Source: ZC4RG35 sp040878345 (GTDB taxonomy: Bacteria; Actinomycetota; Acidimicrobiia; Spongiisociales; ZC4RG35). Taken from it: 64,000 bases of DNA. Under the pieces are notes generated by a model. The model worked only from the letters and a program-made list of their open reading frames with translations. It did not search any database and was not told where the DNA came from. This document shows positions 9,040 through 18,189 of the stretch, piece after piece; position 1 is the first letter of the stretch, and each line of letters starts with the position of its first letter. The stretch covers positions 1 through 64,000 of the forward strand of contig JBBDML010000009.1 in NCBI GenBank assembly GCA_040878345.1, read 5' to 3'. The position numbers were made by a program, and so were the translations under genes.

Positions 9040-11037
9040 GTGGAGCCACCGAGTCAACCCCTTCCTGTTGGTGCCGTCACCTTCCTGTTCACCGACATCG
9101 AGGGCTCGACCCAGCATTGGGAACGGACGCCCGAAGCCATGCGCACCGCATTGGCGGTGCACAACCAGATCGTCGGCGATGCCGTCGTCATTCACGGAGG
9201 CGTGGTTTTCAAGACGGTGGGTGACGGCTTCTACGCAGCATTTGCCGAGCCGGTGTCGGCCCTGGAAGCCGCGATAGAAGCCCAACACGCTCTCAACGAC
9301 GCCACCTGGCCGACCGATTCGGGGATCAGAGTTCGGATCGGGATTCACACCGGGACCGCCCGAAACGAGGATGGCGACTATTCCGGCCCCACGCTCAACC
9401 GGGTTGCCCGTCTCATGGCGGCGGGACATGGCGGTCAGATCCTGGTGTCATCCGCCACCCAACGTCTCTCGGTCGACAGCCTTCCGGATGGTGTTGGCCT
9501 GCGGTCTCTCGGTGTCCATCATCTCAAGGACCTCGATCGACCTGAGGAGATATACCAGGTGGTCGTCGAGGGTGCCCCCGAGGAGTTCGCCCCTGTCCGC
9601 ACGGTCGAGCCGGAGTCGTCCCAGTTGGCCGCCCAGGCCCGGGCGGCGTTTCAGGCGAAGAAGTGGAAGGACACCAAGGATCTCCTGATTGGGATCGAAC
9701 AGGACCAACCGCTCAGCGGCGTCCAGCACGACATGCTGGCCAACGCCCTGTGGTGGCTGGGCGGGGATGACGAGATGACGGCTCGCTTCGAATCCGCCTT
9801 CAATGCTTTTCTGTCCGAAGGGAACCCTCAGGGTGCGGCGATGGCTGCCATTTTGCTCTCCGAGGCTCATCATCATGCAATGGCACCCGACGTCTCCCGA
9901 GCCTGGGAGCGGAGAGCGGAACGGGTACTCGAGGATGATGCGGACTCCGACTCGGTGGCGAGAGGCCACTTGCTGCGCTGGCAGACGGTACGGGCCCTCG
10001 AGGCCGAGCACGACTACGAACGTGCCCTCGGACTGTCACACCGGGTGATGCAGATCGCCAGGGATCACGGCGATGGGAATCTCGAAGCTCTGGCCCTCCA
10101 GGATCAGGGGCGGATCCTGCTGGCTACGGGGGAGATGGAGGAGGGCATGGCTCTCATGGACGAGGCGATGCTCGCCGCAATGGCCGGCGACGTGACCCCG
10201 ATGGTGGTCGGCCGCAGTTTCTGCAACATGCTCTCGGTGTGCGATCAGACCGGGGACGTCCGGCGCGCCGGTCAATGGAGCGAGGCCGCCGATCGTTGGT
10301 GCAGTGAGAACGACCACGGCCCATACCCCGGTGTGTGTCGCATCTTCAAGGCGGAGCTGCTGTGGAACAAAGGTGAATGGGTGCGAGCTGAGTCGGAGGT
10401 TCTGAGAGCTTCCACCGAGCTGGGCATGCTCACCGACGTGATCGGCGAGGCCTGGTATCAGTACGGGGAGATGCGGCTCCGGGTCGGTGACGACACGAAG
10501 GCCGGGGAGGCCTTCCAGGAGGCACTCGCCCGGGGTCGTGAGCCGGTGCCCGGATATGCCCTCCTTCTGGCGCGCCGCGGCGATGTTGCCTCCGGCATCG
10601 ATGTCCTGGAGCGGACACTGCGATCCGCCGCTCTCACCCCATGGGTTCGAGCCCGGCTTCTTCCTGCCCTCATTCAGCTCGCATTGGATGCCGGTGAGGT
10701 GGGCAAAGCGGAAACCGCGGTCGACGAATTGAGTGAGATCGGTCGGATGGCCCGGTCCGAGCTGTTCGCTGCCCAGGCGCGGGCTGGAGCCGGGAGGATT
10801 GCCCTGGCCCGAGGTGGATCGGCTGAGGCGATCGAGGCTCTGAGAGAGGCATTGAAGACATTCAACGCTCTCGGTCTGCCCTTCGAGGCGGCTCTGGTCC
10901 ACGCCGATCTCGCCAGTGCGTACCGTGACGACGGGGCCGGCACCCTGGCAGACATGGAGCTGCGGACTGCATTGGCGGAGTTCGAGCGGCTGGGGGCGGT
11001 GGTCGAAGCCGGCAAGATCGTCGCTTCGACCAGTTGA
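9040..11037 (+). CDS. Class III adenylate/guanylate cyclase domain with TPR-like repeats (665 aa)
   Basis: An N-terminal class III nucleotidyl cyclase domain (about residues 12-150) is joined to a long helical TPR-like region (about 190-660). The metal aspartates are present in FTDIEGST and VGDGF, the base-binding lysine in FKTVGDGF, and the transition-state Asn and Arg in TLNRVARL. This is the only one of the four cyclase domains in the window with all these residues, so it is the best candidate for an active enzyme. I place the start at 9040 because a -10 element lies seven bases upstream. It stands alone, about 140 bp after the ABC locus and 100 bp before the toxin-antitoxin pair. A role as a signal-responsive regulator is inferred from the architecture. 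Confidence 0.85.
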   Translation: MEPPSQPLPVGAVTFLFTDIEGSTQHWERTPEAMRTALAVHNQIVGDAVVIHGGVVFKTVGDGFYAAFAEPVSALEAAIEAQHALNDATWPTDSGIRVRIGIHTGTARNEDGDYSGPTLNRVARLMAAGHGGQILVSSATQRLSVDSLPDGVGLRSLGVHHLKDLDRPEEIYQVVVEGAPEEFAPVRTVEPESSQLAAQARAAFQAKKWKDTKDLLIGIEQDQPLSGVQHDMLANALWWLGGDDEMTARFESAFNAFLSEGNPQGAAMAAILLSEAHHHAMAPDVSRAWERRAERVLEDDADSDSVARGHLLRWQTVRALEAEHDYERALGLSHRVMQIARDHGDGNLEALALQDQGRILLATGEMEEGMALMDEAMLAAMAGDVTPMVVGRSFCNMLSVCDQTGDVRRAGQWSEAADRWCSENDHGPYPGVCRIFKAELLWNKGEWVRAESEVLRASTELGMLTDVIGEAWYQYGEMRLRVGDDTKAGEAFQEALARGREPVPGYALLLARRGDVASGIDVLERTLRSAALTPWVRARLLPALIQLALDAGEVGKAETAVDELSEIGRMARSELFAAQARAGAGRIALARGGSAEAIEALREALKTFNALGLPFEAALVHADLASAYRDDGAGTLADMELRTALAEFERLGAVVEAGKIVASTS

Positions 11038-11094
11038 TGACGTTGAGGAATTGAGCAGGAAGTCGCTGACATTTCCGGGGAACATTGAATCTCG

Positions 11095-11134
11095 GGAACG
11101 GGTTCCACTCACGGGCTGAATCTGATAATCTGAT
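11095..11134 (+). promoter_or_regulatory. Promoter and probable autoregulatory operator of the toxin-antitoxin pair
   Basis: Upstream of the antitoxin ATG at 11138 lies a perfect inverted repeat GGAACGGGTTCC (11095-11106), followed by a perfect tandem repeat of AATCTGAT (11119-11134). The tandem repeat contains GATAAT and TAATCT, and the latter ends six bases before the ATG, so the message is probably leaderless. Repeats over the core promoter fit the usual autorepression of such pairs by the antitoxin-toxin complex. Confidence 0.45.
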
Positions 11135-11137
11135 CTC

Positions 11138-11380
11138 ATGCCAGATGTTTCTGCCACCGAGGCAGCCAGACGCTTCTCCGACATGCTCGACAGCGTCGAA
11201 CACGGCAAGGAGACCTACACGATCATTAGGCGCGGCAAGGCCGTGGCGCATCTCGAGCCCGTCGATAAGGGCCGCGGAGCCCAGGTGAAGGAGATCCTGA
11301 GGCGCCACAGTCCCGACTCGATGTGGTCAAAAGAGCTCTCTCGTGTTCGAGAACTTGTAGAGATCGACGCCCGAACTTGA
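11138..11380 (+). CDS. vapB: Type II antitoxin, Phd/YefM or VapB family (80 aa)
   Basis: Small antitoxin with the Phd/YefM-type N-terminal DNA-binding fold: SATEAARRFSDMLDSVEHG, then TYTIIRRGKAVAHLEPV, followed by a charged C-terminal tail that would wrap the toxin. Its length of 80 residues is normal for the family. Its stop overlaps the toxin's start by four bases (TTGA), the usual coupling of antitoxin before toxin. By family it both neutralises the toxin and represses the shared promoter. Confidence 0.85.
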   Translation: MPDVSATEAARRFSDMLDSVEHGKETYTIIRRGKAVAHLEPVDKGRGAQVKEILRRHSPDSMWSKELSRVRELVEIDART

Positions 11381-11841
11381 GGGTCGTCCTGTTAGACACC
11401 ACGTTCCTGATCGACGCCGAACGCCAAGTTGGGGATCTCGACGCCCTCATCGACGATGAAGACGATGTGGCAATCGCGGCTATCACCGTCGCTGAGCTGC
11501 TGGTCGGAGTTGAGCTTGCGTCACCAATCAACAGGGAAACCAGAGAGGTGTACGTCGATGACGTCGTCGCCTCGATCCCCATCATCCCCTATGACCGGGA
11601 CGTCGCGGTGGAGCATGCCCGCCTGCTGGTCGCCGTCAGGCAAGCGGGCCGGCCACGCAGGGCCCATGATCTGCTGATCGCGGCTACAGCTCGGGCCGGC
11701 AACAGGGTCGTGATCACCGCCGATGAGTCGGCGTTCGACGACCTTCCCGGCGTGAGATTCGAGACCCACCGGTCGAGCAAGCAGCTCGGCGACAAAACCA
11801 CCAAGGAAACGGGACGGGTAGACGGTACGGCCGAATCCTAA
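11377..11841 (+). CDS. vapC: PIN-domain ribonuclease toxin, VapC family (154 aa)
   Basis: PIN-domain RNase with the expected acidic residues in order: Asp in LLDTTFLIDAE, Glu in TVAELLVGVE, Asp in AHDLLIAATA and Asp in ITADESAFDDL. Together they bind the catalytic metal ions. I start it at the TTG at 11377, which overlaps the antitoxin stop and puts the first Asp nine residues in, as in other VapC proteins. The reading frame is open further upstream, but that would add an unrelated 18-residue leader overlapping the antitoxin. The last 20 or so residues are polar and look non-essential. It is predicted to cleave tRNA or rRNA; the target is unknown. Confidence 0.87.
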   Translation: MRVVLLDTTFLIDAERQVGDLDALIDDEDDVAIAAITVAELLVGVELASPINRETREVYVDDVVASIPIIPYDRDVAVEHARLLVAVRQAGRPRRAHDLLIAATARAGNRVVITADESAFDDLPGVRFETHRSSKQLGDKTTKETGRVDGTAES

Positions 11842-11963
11842 CGCCGTCATCGATCATCGATAAACCGGACAGGTGAGGTCGTAAAAGCCTCCGAACCAGC
11901 GCCGCCAAATGAGCCGGCACTCGGTCGGCTTCGGCGGCGAACACCCCCACTCGCCTGGGTAAC

Positions 11964-14900
11964 GTGCCTCACTGGAATGGGGCACATCTGAGCCAAGCAG
12001 AGGGACCGGTCACCAAGGGAACCTTGACCATCCTGTTCACCGATCTCGAGGGCTCGACCGACCTACGGCTGAGAGTCGGTGACACCGCAGCCAACGAGGT
12101 GATCCAGGCCCATGACGATCTGGTCCGCTCCCGATTGGAGACAGCCGGGGCCATCGAGCTCAAGTCGTTGGGAGACGGGTTCATGGCCCTCTTCAACTCG
12201 GCGAATCAGGCGATCGAAGCGGCGGTGTCGATCCAGAAGGCGATCGAAGAGCACAACCAGTCCAATCCCGGCGTGCCGATGTCGGTCCGAATCGGGCTCA
12301 ACAGCGGTGATGTCACCCAATCGGCGGGGGATGCTCACGGCACCGCGGTCCACGCTGCCTCGAGGATCTCGGACAAGGCCCAGGGCGGTCAGATCCTGGT
12401 GTCTCAGATCGTCCACGATGTCGCCGGGACCCTCGGTGACGCCAGGGTCGTCGATCGGGGGCTCTTCTGGCTCAAGGGCTTTCCAGAGAGATGGCGTCTC
12501 TTCGAGGTCCTATGGCGGGACAAGGAAGGCGAGCCGGCTCGAGCCACCAGGGAGATCCGGGCCGCCTCGGCCGCAGCGTTCGACCCCGATGCACCCCGCG
12601 CCACGGCTCCGGTAGTTGGGAGGGCCCGCGAGCTGGGCATCATCGCCGAGCAACTCACGACGCCCTCTAAGGGTCTGCGCGCGGTTGTCGTCGAAGGAGA
12701 GGCCGGCATCGGCAAGACACGTCTGCTCGATGCGACGGCGGACCTCGCCTCGGGGTTGGAGACCCCGTTCTGGGTGCTCGACGTCAGCGCCGATGAGGAG
12801 CTGAAGGGGCCCTTTCTGCTGTTCCGATCGCTCCTCAACTCACCACGCACCTCATCCATCGCCCAGCAAGCGATGGCTCTCGAGCAACTGGACCGGGCCC
12901 AGGAGGCGATCTCTGGGCGTAACCCCGTTGACGGGCTCTCCCCGCAGGAGCAGATGCTGCGGACCTTCGACGAGGTCGCCTCAGCATGCCTCGCCCTGAC
13001 CCGAGAGCGCCCCCTCGCCCTGCTGTTCGACGATCTGCAGTGGGCCGACGACGACAGCATCCAGCTGATCCGGTATCTGGTGAGGACACTGGCCTCCGGC
13101 CCCATCTTCCTGCTCATCAGCCTCCGCCCCTACTCCGACTCCGCCACCGGCGGTGCGGGCAAGCTGATAGCAGACCTCGACCGGATGCGGGTGACCCAGG
13201 TGCTCAAGCTGCAGCGGCTGAGCCGGCTCCAAACCGGTGAGCTGATCGAGAACCTCCTCGGCGCTCCGGTAGATGAGGCGACTGTGGCCAGTCTCCACGC
13301 CCGCTCCGAGGGGGTGCCATTCTTCATCGAGGAGCTGGCCCGGGCCTACCGGGAGGCGGAGGCCCTGCAACTGATCGACGGCACCTGGACCATGACCAAA
13401 TTGAGCGGGCCGGCGGTGCCCTCCTCGATCCAGTCTCTGATCGAACGACGATTGGCGCAATTGCCCGAGGAATGCCGGTCCCTGCTGGCCGACACCGGGG
13501 TCCTGGGGCGACGCTTCCGACTCGGTGACCTCGCCCAAGTGCTGGCCCGGGTGGAAGGGGAGCCGGCAAAGCCCGAGTGGCAGCTCGGCGAAGACCTGCA
13601 GAAGGCGGTCGATCTGGGTCTCATCGTCGAGGAGCCGCCGGGCTCCCACTACGACTTCTCCTTCTCCCACGACCAGATCCGCGCCGCGCTGCTGGGCTCT
13701 ATCTCGAGACAGCGAAAGCGGGCCATTCACGGGGCCATCGCCGAGGCTATGGCGACGGAGGGAGGCACCGAGAACCTGTCGATGCTGGCCCACCACGCCC
13801 TTCAGGCGGGAGATCAGGCAATGGCCGTGGCGACGGCGCTGGAGGCGGCGCGGGCCGCCATCGCGGTCTCCGCCCCCGAGGAGGCGGTGCGTCTCATCGA
13901 CGCCACCCTCACCACTGCTTCCAGACCCGAAGACCGGATCGAGATGCTCCGGGTCAAAGATGACGCCCTCCAGGTCCTCGATCGTGGGATGGAGCGTCTA
14001 GCCAGCCTGGCCGAGCTGACGGCTCTGACCGCTGCGCTTCCCTCCTCCGCTCTCGAGACCGAGGTGAGGCTGAGAAGGGCTTCGGCTGCCCGGGCCAACC
14101 AGGACTTCGACCTCGCCGCCGATCTCGCCGTTGGAGTCTGCAACGCAGCAGAGAGCTCCGGAGACCGCCGGCTGGAGCTGGCCGCCTGTCTCGAGCTGGG
14201 ACAGGCCATTACCAGAGCCCCGATCGGTGAGGGTTACTGGCCCCTCCTCGAGGTCGACCTCGACGCTGCCGAGTCCGCCTTTCAGCGAGCGCTGGCCATC
14301 GCACGCGAGATCGGGTCCCGGTCCGAGGAAGCCGATGCTCTCCGCGAGTTGGCCGTGATCGAGGCCGGGCGTGTGAGGCAGGCGGCGATTGCGGCAAGAC
14401 AGGAGGGGAGCTCCCGTCTCGAGATCCTGTTCCAGGCACCGGCGATGTTCGTCAAGGTGAAGGAGCTCGCCGAGGAGGCTTTCCGCATATACGAGGAGAT
14501 CGGTGACAAACGAGGGTCGATGTCCTCATTGATCTCGATGGCATACGCCCATGTCACGGATCCGACGGCGACCGGCATGGCCGGTCGGATAGAACACGTC
14601 AGAGCCCTCCATCACAGCAGGACTGGCGAGGTCACCGAGAGCCAGCGGGCCATCGACGACGCCCTCATGCTGTACAGCATCCACACCTACGCCCGGAACA
14701 ACCTCCAGCCCGGCCTGGCCTTGGAGCGGGGACGTGAGGCCTTCGACTCGGCCAGAGCCCTCGGTGACCGTTGGCTGGAGTGCCTTGCCGCCGGTGGGAT
14801 GGCCATGACCCATCTGTCGATCGGTGACGAAGCCGAGTGCGGAGCGTGGCTCGACCGGGCGGCCGGCGCCGCCATGGCGGTCGCCAGCACTTCGATGGCG

Positions 14901-15674
14901 CGACGTCTCGAGATGTGGCGGGGAGCCCACGCCGCAGCCCGGGATGACCTGGCGGAGATGGCCAGCCATTTCGAGAGGGCAGCCGAGCTCGCCGGCCAGA
15001 AGAACCTCGGTGCACGATGTGAGGCCTTCTCGACCCTGGCCTTCGAGTGCGCCCGGATCGGTGTCGCCAATGGTGACGATTCGGCCCTGAAGAAGGCCAA
15101 AGCGGCCGCAAGCGAGACACTGCGGACGGTCCGTCCGATGAGCGGACGTCTGCCCTGGGAGGCGGAGGCCCACGCCGCCCTGGCCCTGGTGGCACAGGCA
15201 GAAGGAGAGGGGGCGAGGGCTGCCGACGAGGCCAGGGCTGCCCTCGACATCGACGGGGAGACCTTCCTCTCCCAATATCTCCACGTGCTGTGGGCGGCGG
15301 GGCGCATCCTGATCGTCGAAGGCGAGCCGGAAGCCGCCGCACTCAGCGCACAGATCCTCGCTGGGTTCACCTTCGTGGACATGTCGATCGCCGACCCCGA
15401 CCTCAAGGCCAGGTGGTTCGGAATTCCAACACACCGCGAGCTAGCCGAGATCGTGGGCTTCGAGCCATCGGAGGCCCCGCAGTCGGAAGGCATCGAGCTG
15501 GGTGAGGCCGAGCTCGGACTGCTGAGGGACCTGGCCGCCGGATCGGCCGTCGCCGACCATGGCGAGGGGCCTGGTGGCTCGGACGCCGTGGAGGAGCTCC
15601 TGGCGAAGCTGGGGGTGACATCGGAGACCGAGGCAATCGAGTATGCGATCAAGGCCGGTGTCACATGGCAGTGA
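11964..15674 (+). CDS. Cyclase-like domain / AAA ATPase / TPR regulator (1236 aa)
   Basis: Three-part signalling protein. A class III cyclase domain occupies about residues 20-180. An AAA/STAND-type ATPase domain follows with Walker A VVVEGEAGIGKTRLLD (about 241-256) and Walker B LALLFDDLQWADD (about 350). A long TPR-like helical region (about 600-1170) and a C-terminal tail complete it. The cyclase keeps both metal aspartates (FTDLEGST, LGDGF) and the lysine (LKSLGDG), but the catalytic Asn is His (GTAVHAASRI), so activity is doubtful. The GTG at 11964 lacks a good ribosome site; a TTG at 12024 behind AAGGGA is an alternative that still keeps the domain. The gene overlaps the ferredoxin gene by 10 bp. 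Confidence 0.85.
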   Translation: MPHWNGAHLSQAEGPVTKGTLTILFTDLEGSTDLRLRVGDTAANEVIQAHDDLVRSRLETAGAIELKSLGDGFMALFNSANQAIEAAVSIQKAIEEHNQSNPGVPMSVRIGLNSGDVTQSAGDAHGTAVHAASRISDKAQGGQILVSQIVHDVAGTLGDARVVDRGLFWLKGFPERWRLFEVLWRDKEGEPARATREIRAASAAAFDPDAPRATAPVVGRARELGIIAEQLTTPSKGLRAVVVEGEAGIGKTRLLDATADLASGLETPFWVLDVSADEELKGPFLLFRSLLNSPRTSSIAQQAMALEQLDRAQEAISGRNPVDGLSPQEQMLRTFDEVASACLALTRERPLALLFDDLQWADDDSIQLIRYLVRTLASGPIFLLISLRPYSDSATGGAGKLIADLDRMRVTQVLKLQRLSRLQTGELIENLLGAPVDEATVASLHARSEGVPFFIEELARAYREAEALQLIDGTWTMTKLSGPAVPSSIQSLIERRLAQLPEECRSLLADTGVLGRRFRLGDLAQVLARVEGEPAKPEWQLGEDLQKAVDLGLIVEEPPGSHYDFSFSHDQIRAALLGSISRQRKRAIHGAIAEAMATEGGTENLSMLAHHALQAGDQAMAVATALEAARAAIAVSAPEEAVRLIDATLTTASRPEDRIEMLRVKDDALQVLDRGMERLASLAELTALTAALPSSALETEVRLRRASAARANQDFDLAADLAVGVCNAAESSGDRRLELAACLELGQAITRAPIGEGYWPLLEVDLDAAESAFQRALAIAREIGSRSEEADALRELAVIEAGRVRQAAIAARQEGSSRLEILFQAPAMFVKVKELAEEAFRIYEEIGDKRGSMSSLISMAYAHVTDPTATGMAGRIEHVRALHHSRTGEVTESQRAIDDALMLYSIHTYARNNLQPGLALERGREAFDSARALGDRWLECLAAGGMAMTHLSIGDEAECGAWLDRAAGAAMAVASTSMARRLEMWRGAHAAARDDLAEMASHFERAAELAGQKNLGARCEAFSTLAFECARIGVANGDDSALKKAKAAASETLRTVRPMSGRLPWEAEAHAALALVAQAEGEGARAADEARAALDIDGETFLSQYLHVLWAAGRILIVEGEPEAAALSAQILAGFTFVDMSIADPDLKARWFGIPTHRELAEIVGFEPSEAPQSEGIELGEAELGLLRDLAAGSAVADHGEGPGGSDAVEELLAKLGVTSETEAIEYAIKAGVTWQ

Positions 15675-15892
15675 GGGTGATCATCGACCGGCGGCGCTGC
15701 ATCGGAGCGGGCACCTGCATCGCTCTCGCCCCATCGGCCTTCCGTTGGCGCCAGGGGGACTTCTTGAAACCCGAGCTGCTCGATGTGACCACTGTCGACG
15801 ATGACGTCCTCAGGGAGATCGCCGCGGCTTGCCCCACCCAGGCGATAGTGCTCGAAGCGATGGTCGAGTCGTTGGAAGGCGCCGGCCTTTGA
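15665..15892 (+). CDS. Small ferredoxin, probable [3Fe-4S] type (75 aa)
   Basis: Short ferredoxin of the single-cluster kind. It has Cys12-x5-Cys18 (RCIGAGTC) and a distal Cys56-Pro (AACPTQAI). The usual second cysteine of a 4Fe site is Ala15, the pattern typical of [3Fe-4S] ferredoxins that donate electrons to cytochromes P450. No P450 or reductase gene is visible nearby. The ATG lies inside the 3' end of the cyclase/AAA gene (10 bp overlap), so the two are translated from one message, an odd pairing for a redox carrier. Confidence 0.85.
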   Translation: MAVRVIIDRRRCIGAGTCIALAPSAFRWRQGDFLKPELLDVTTVDDDVLREIAAACPTQAIVLEAMVESLEGAGL

Positions 15893-15926
15893 TCCGGCGA
15901 AGGAACTGTGTCAGTTGGAACGACGC

Positions 15927-16160
15927 TCATGAGTTTTCGCATCCGATCCCATCGTTGTCGTTGTCCAGCCGGTACACGTCCGGCCCCACGACCGTCACCC
16001 TTCCCACGTAGTAAGGACCGTTTCCTGATCCTCCTAGAAAGTCGACGTCGCTGACACCAACCGGAACGCACTCGCCTTGATAGGAGGGGTGGCAGCTGCT
16101 GTCACCGCCGCCCCCCGAGACCGGTGCCGAAGTAGTCGTCGCAGAAGTTGTCGTTGTGGG
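15927..16160 (-). pseudogene. C-terminal Excalibur-like domain severed from the upstream nuclease gene by an in-frame TAA
   Basis: Directly after the TAA (16163-16161) of the nuclease gene the same frame stays open for 77 codons to a TGA at 15929-15927. It encodes a Thr/Ser linker (TTTTSATTTSAPVSGGGG), a Cys-containing segment (SSCHPSYQGECVPVGVSDVD) and a terminal RLDNDNDGIGCEN motif. This is the DxDxDGxxCE calcium-binding pattern of Excalibur-like domains, which commonly end secreted nucleases after just such a linker. No start codon or ribosome site makes it an independent gene. A Phe (DVDFLGG) stands where I would expect a Cys, suggesting decay. A sequencing error at the TAA is possible. 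Confidence 0.6.
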
Positions 16161-17297
16161 TTAGGTGAAGCTTCTTGTGGCATGGACGTTTCCGTTGGGA
16201 TCGGTGAGAAATGCCGTGTCTCCGTCGTTGTTCCAGATCGCCGATCCGACGCTGCACCAAAAGAGGTTGGTCCCGAAGTCATCACCACAGCCTGAATAGA
16301 CGGTGACTGTTTCGCCCGGGCCCAGCGAGAAGCCAAGCGGGAACGCATAGCGGTTGGACGCCGACTCGTCTTTGATCCCCCATCCCGACAGGTCAACGAG
16401 ATTGAGGCCATTGTTTCGCACCCGTATCCACTCTTCGTTCAGGTTGTCGTTGTCATTGCCAGGAGCGTCGTAGACCAGATCGACAATCCGCAGATCGGCC
16501 TCGACGGGCGGGCCGCAGGCGTCGGGTGCCCAAAGCCCAAGTTGGTCCGCTTGCGCATCGATCTGGGCAGATTCGAAGCGGGGTGCGAGAGAAGTATCGG
16601 GCGGGTACCTGCGGCTGATCCCCGCTCCTCTCCTGACGAGCTCCTCGTTAACCGACATGGAGCCAACCCATACATATCGGAGAAGTCGATCGAACTGGTC
16701 ACGATCCGAGACGTCGGTCGTCAACCCAACCTGGCTGCCTCCCGGTGCCAGGGTTGCTAGGGCGATGCTGGCTGGCTCCGCCCAACACTCCCCGCCTTCC
16801 GGGGTGTTGATCCCGATCAGTCGCACGGTGTCGGCGGTGCCATCGACGAAGCTGACCACCATCGTGTCTCCGTCTGTGATCGATAACACCGTCACCAGCT
16901 CTGCATCTACAACGAGAGGTGCCTCCGGATCTCCCGATGGCCCCGAAACCGGAGACCCAAAGATCACGTCGGCGCGAGGCACTGAGGGCAGGGGTGAGAC
17001 CGTCGTCGTGGTTGCCGGCGACGTTGAACTGGATGAGGTTGACAGTTGGGTAGTGGTCGTCGAGCCGGACTGGTCAACGACCGTTGTGAGGACGCCACCG
17101 AGGAGCGGGACGAGGTCTGGCCCCTCTGTGAGGTCGGGGGAGATGACGCTACCGAGCAGCACGACACCGAAGGACCATCCAACCACCCAACCGGCCCTCC
17201 GGCGCGTTGACACTTGTAACCGACCCAGGGGTCTGACCAGATTGATCAGACCGAAGAGGACTCCCCCAAGGCCGACGAGTACAAGCAGGGCTCCCAA
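16161..17297 (-). CDS. Thermonuclease (SNase) plus lamin-tail domain protein, truncated by an in-frame stop (378 aa)
   Basis: N-terminal membrane segments (about residues 3-20 and 38-56) precede a Thr/Ser-rich linker. A staphylococcal-nuclease-type domain (about 133-260) follows with SITDGDTMVVSF, VRLIGINTPEGGE and SDRDQFDRLLRYV, which supply the usual Arg/Glu/Arg site. A lamin-tail domain (about 268-378; LVDLSGWGIKDESASNRYAFP) ends it. It is predicted to be a membrane-anchored extracellular nuclease. The start is a TTG at 17297. The gene stops at a TAA, but the frame continues into an Excalibur-like domain (15927-16160), so this is probably a truncated form of a longer protein. Confidence 0.75.
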   Translation of the reverse strand: MGALLVLVGLGGVLFGLINLVRPLGRLQVSTRRRAGWVVGWSFGVVLLGSVISPDLTEGPDLVPLLGGVLTTVVDQSGSTTTTQLSTSSSSTSPATTTTVSPLPSVPRADVIFGSPVSGPSGDPEAPLVVDAELVTVLSITDGDTMVVSFVDGTADTVRLIGINTPEGGECWAEPASIALATLAPGGSQVGLTTDVSDRDQFDRLLRYVWVGSMSVNEELVRRGAGISRRYPPDTSLAPRFESAQIDAQADQLGLWAPDACGPPVEADLRIVDLVYDAPGNDNDNLNEEWIRVRNNGLNLVDLSGWGIKDESASNRYAFPLGFSLGPGETVTVYSGCGDDFGTNLFWCSVGSAIWNNDGDTAFLTDPNGNVHATRSFT

Positions 17298-17434
17298 ACT
17301 CGATCAAAGGGTATCGGCTGTCGAACCGACGACATATGGGCCGCCTGACCCCAGCAGACATGTAACTCTCGGGGGGGCCGAACTAGCAGGGCGCGTTGGA
17401 GGCAAACCCTTCCCATGTCGGGGCGAACCGACCT

Positions 17435-18148
17435 TCAGAGACTCAGGAGCAGCCTCACGGTGTACCCCGCCATGACCAGCCAGAACAGCCAGGTATAGCC
17501 TCGCTCGCCGATCGACCTGTTGATCCGCCTACCGGCGAAGGTGGCGAGGACCATGAGAGGGACGGCGGCTATGGCGATGAGGAAGCTGTCAGCACCCAGC
17601 AGCTCGGCCTCGGTGAACACGGCTGCCTTGGTGGCGTCGCCGACCAGTGACACCACGGAGGCTGCCCCGACGAAGTGGGCCCGGTCGATGTCCAGCTGGC
17701 GAATCGCCATGCCTTTCAAGGGGCCCGACGTGCCGGAAAAGCCCGAGGTGGCGCCCGAGCCGAAGGCCAGCACCGGCCCACCCACCCTGCGCAGCCCGGA
17801 GAGGTCGAGTCGCTCCGCGATGAGGGCGAGGGCGAAGCTGACGATCACCGCGATGCTCACCACGTTCTCGGGAGCGACCACCAGGAGACGAGCGCCGATG
17901 CCCGCGCCCAATGCGATCAGAATGATCACGACCAGGGACCTCCGTAACGGGAGCGTCTTGCGGTAAGCGATGACCTTCATCACGTTGTTCACCGCCAGCA
18001 ACAAGGCGGCCAGGGCCACACCCTCTTTGGTGCCAAGGGCGAGGGCGAGAGTAGGGACCAGGATCAGCGACCCTCCGAGCCCTGCCGAAGCCGACAGCAT
18101 GAAGGACACGACCGCCACGATCAAGGTCACCACGACCCAAAACTCCAC
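17435..18148 (-). CDS. TauE/SafE-family membrane exporter (237 aa)
   Basis: Polytopic membrane protein with about seven or eight hydrophobic helices. It carries the family's duplicated half: SFMLSASAGLGGSLILVPTL near the N-terminus and SGATSGFSGTSGPLKGMAI in the middle. These are the two pseudo-symmetric TauE motifs. Members export sulfite, sulfoacetate or other small organic anions; the substrate here cannot be told. The start is a GTG at 18148. It lies 41 bp downstream of the BNR protein gene on the same strand and may be cotranscribed with it. Confidence 0.82.
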   Translation of the reverse strand: MEFWVVVTLIVAVVSFMLSASAGLGGSLILVPTLALALGTKEGVALAALLLAVNNVMKVIAYRKTLPLRRSLVVIILIALGAGIGARLLVVAPENVVSIAVIVSFALALIAERLDLSGLRRVGGPVLAFGSGATSGFSGTSGPLKGMAIRQLDIDRAHFVGAASVVSLVGDATKAAVFTEAELLGADSFLIAIAAVPLMVLATFAGRRINRSIGERGYTWLFWLVMAGYTVRLLLSL

Positions 18149-18189
18149 GACTAGATCACCCCTTCACCGCATACCGCCGGTTCGAGTGC

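Noticed and set aside
14526..15664. Minus-strand frames of 302 and 325 codons inside the cyclase/AAA/TPR gene
   Set aside because: Composition of shadow frames and fully inside a conserved gene.
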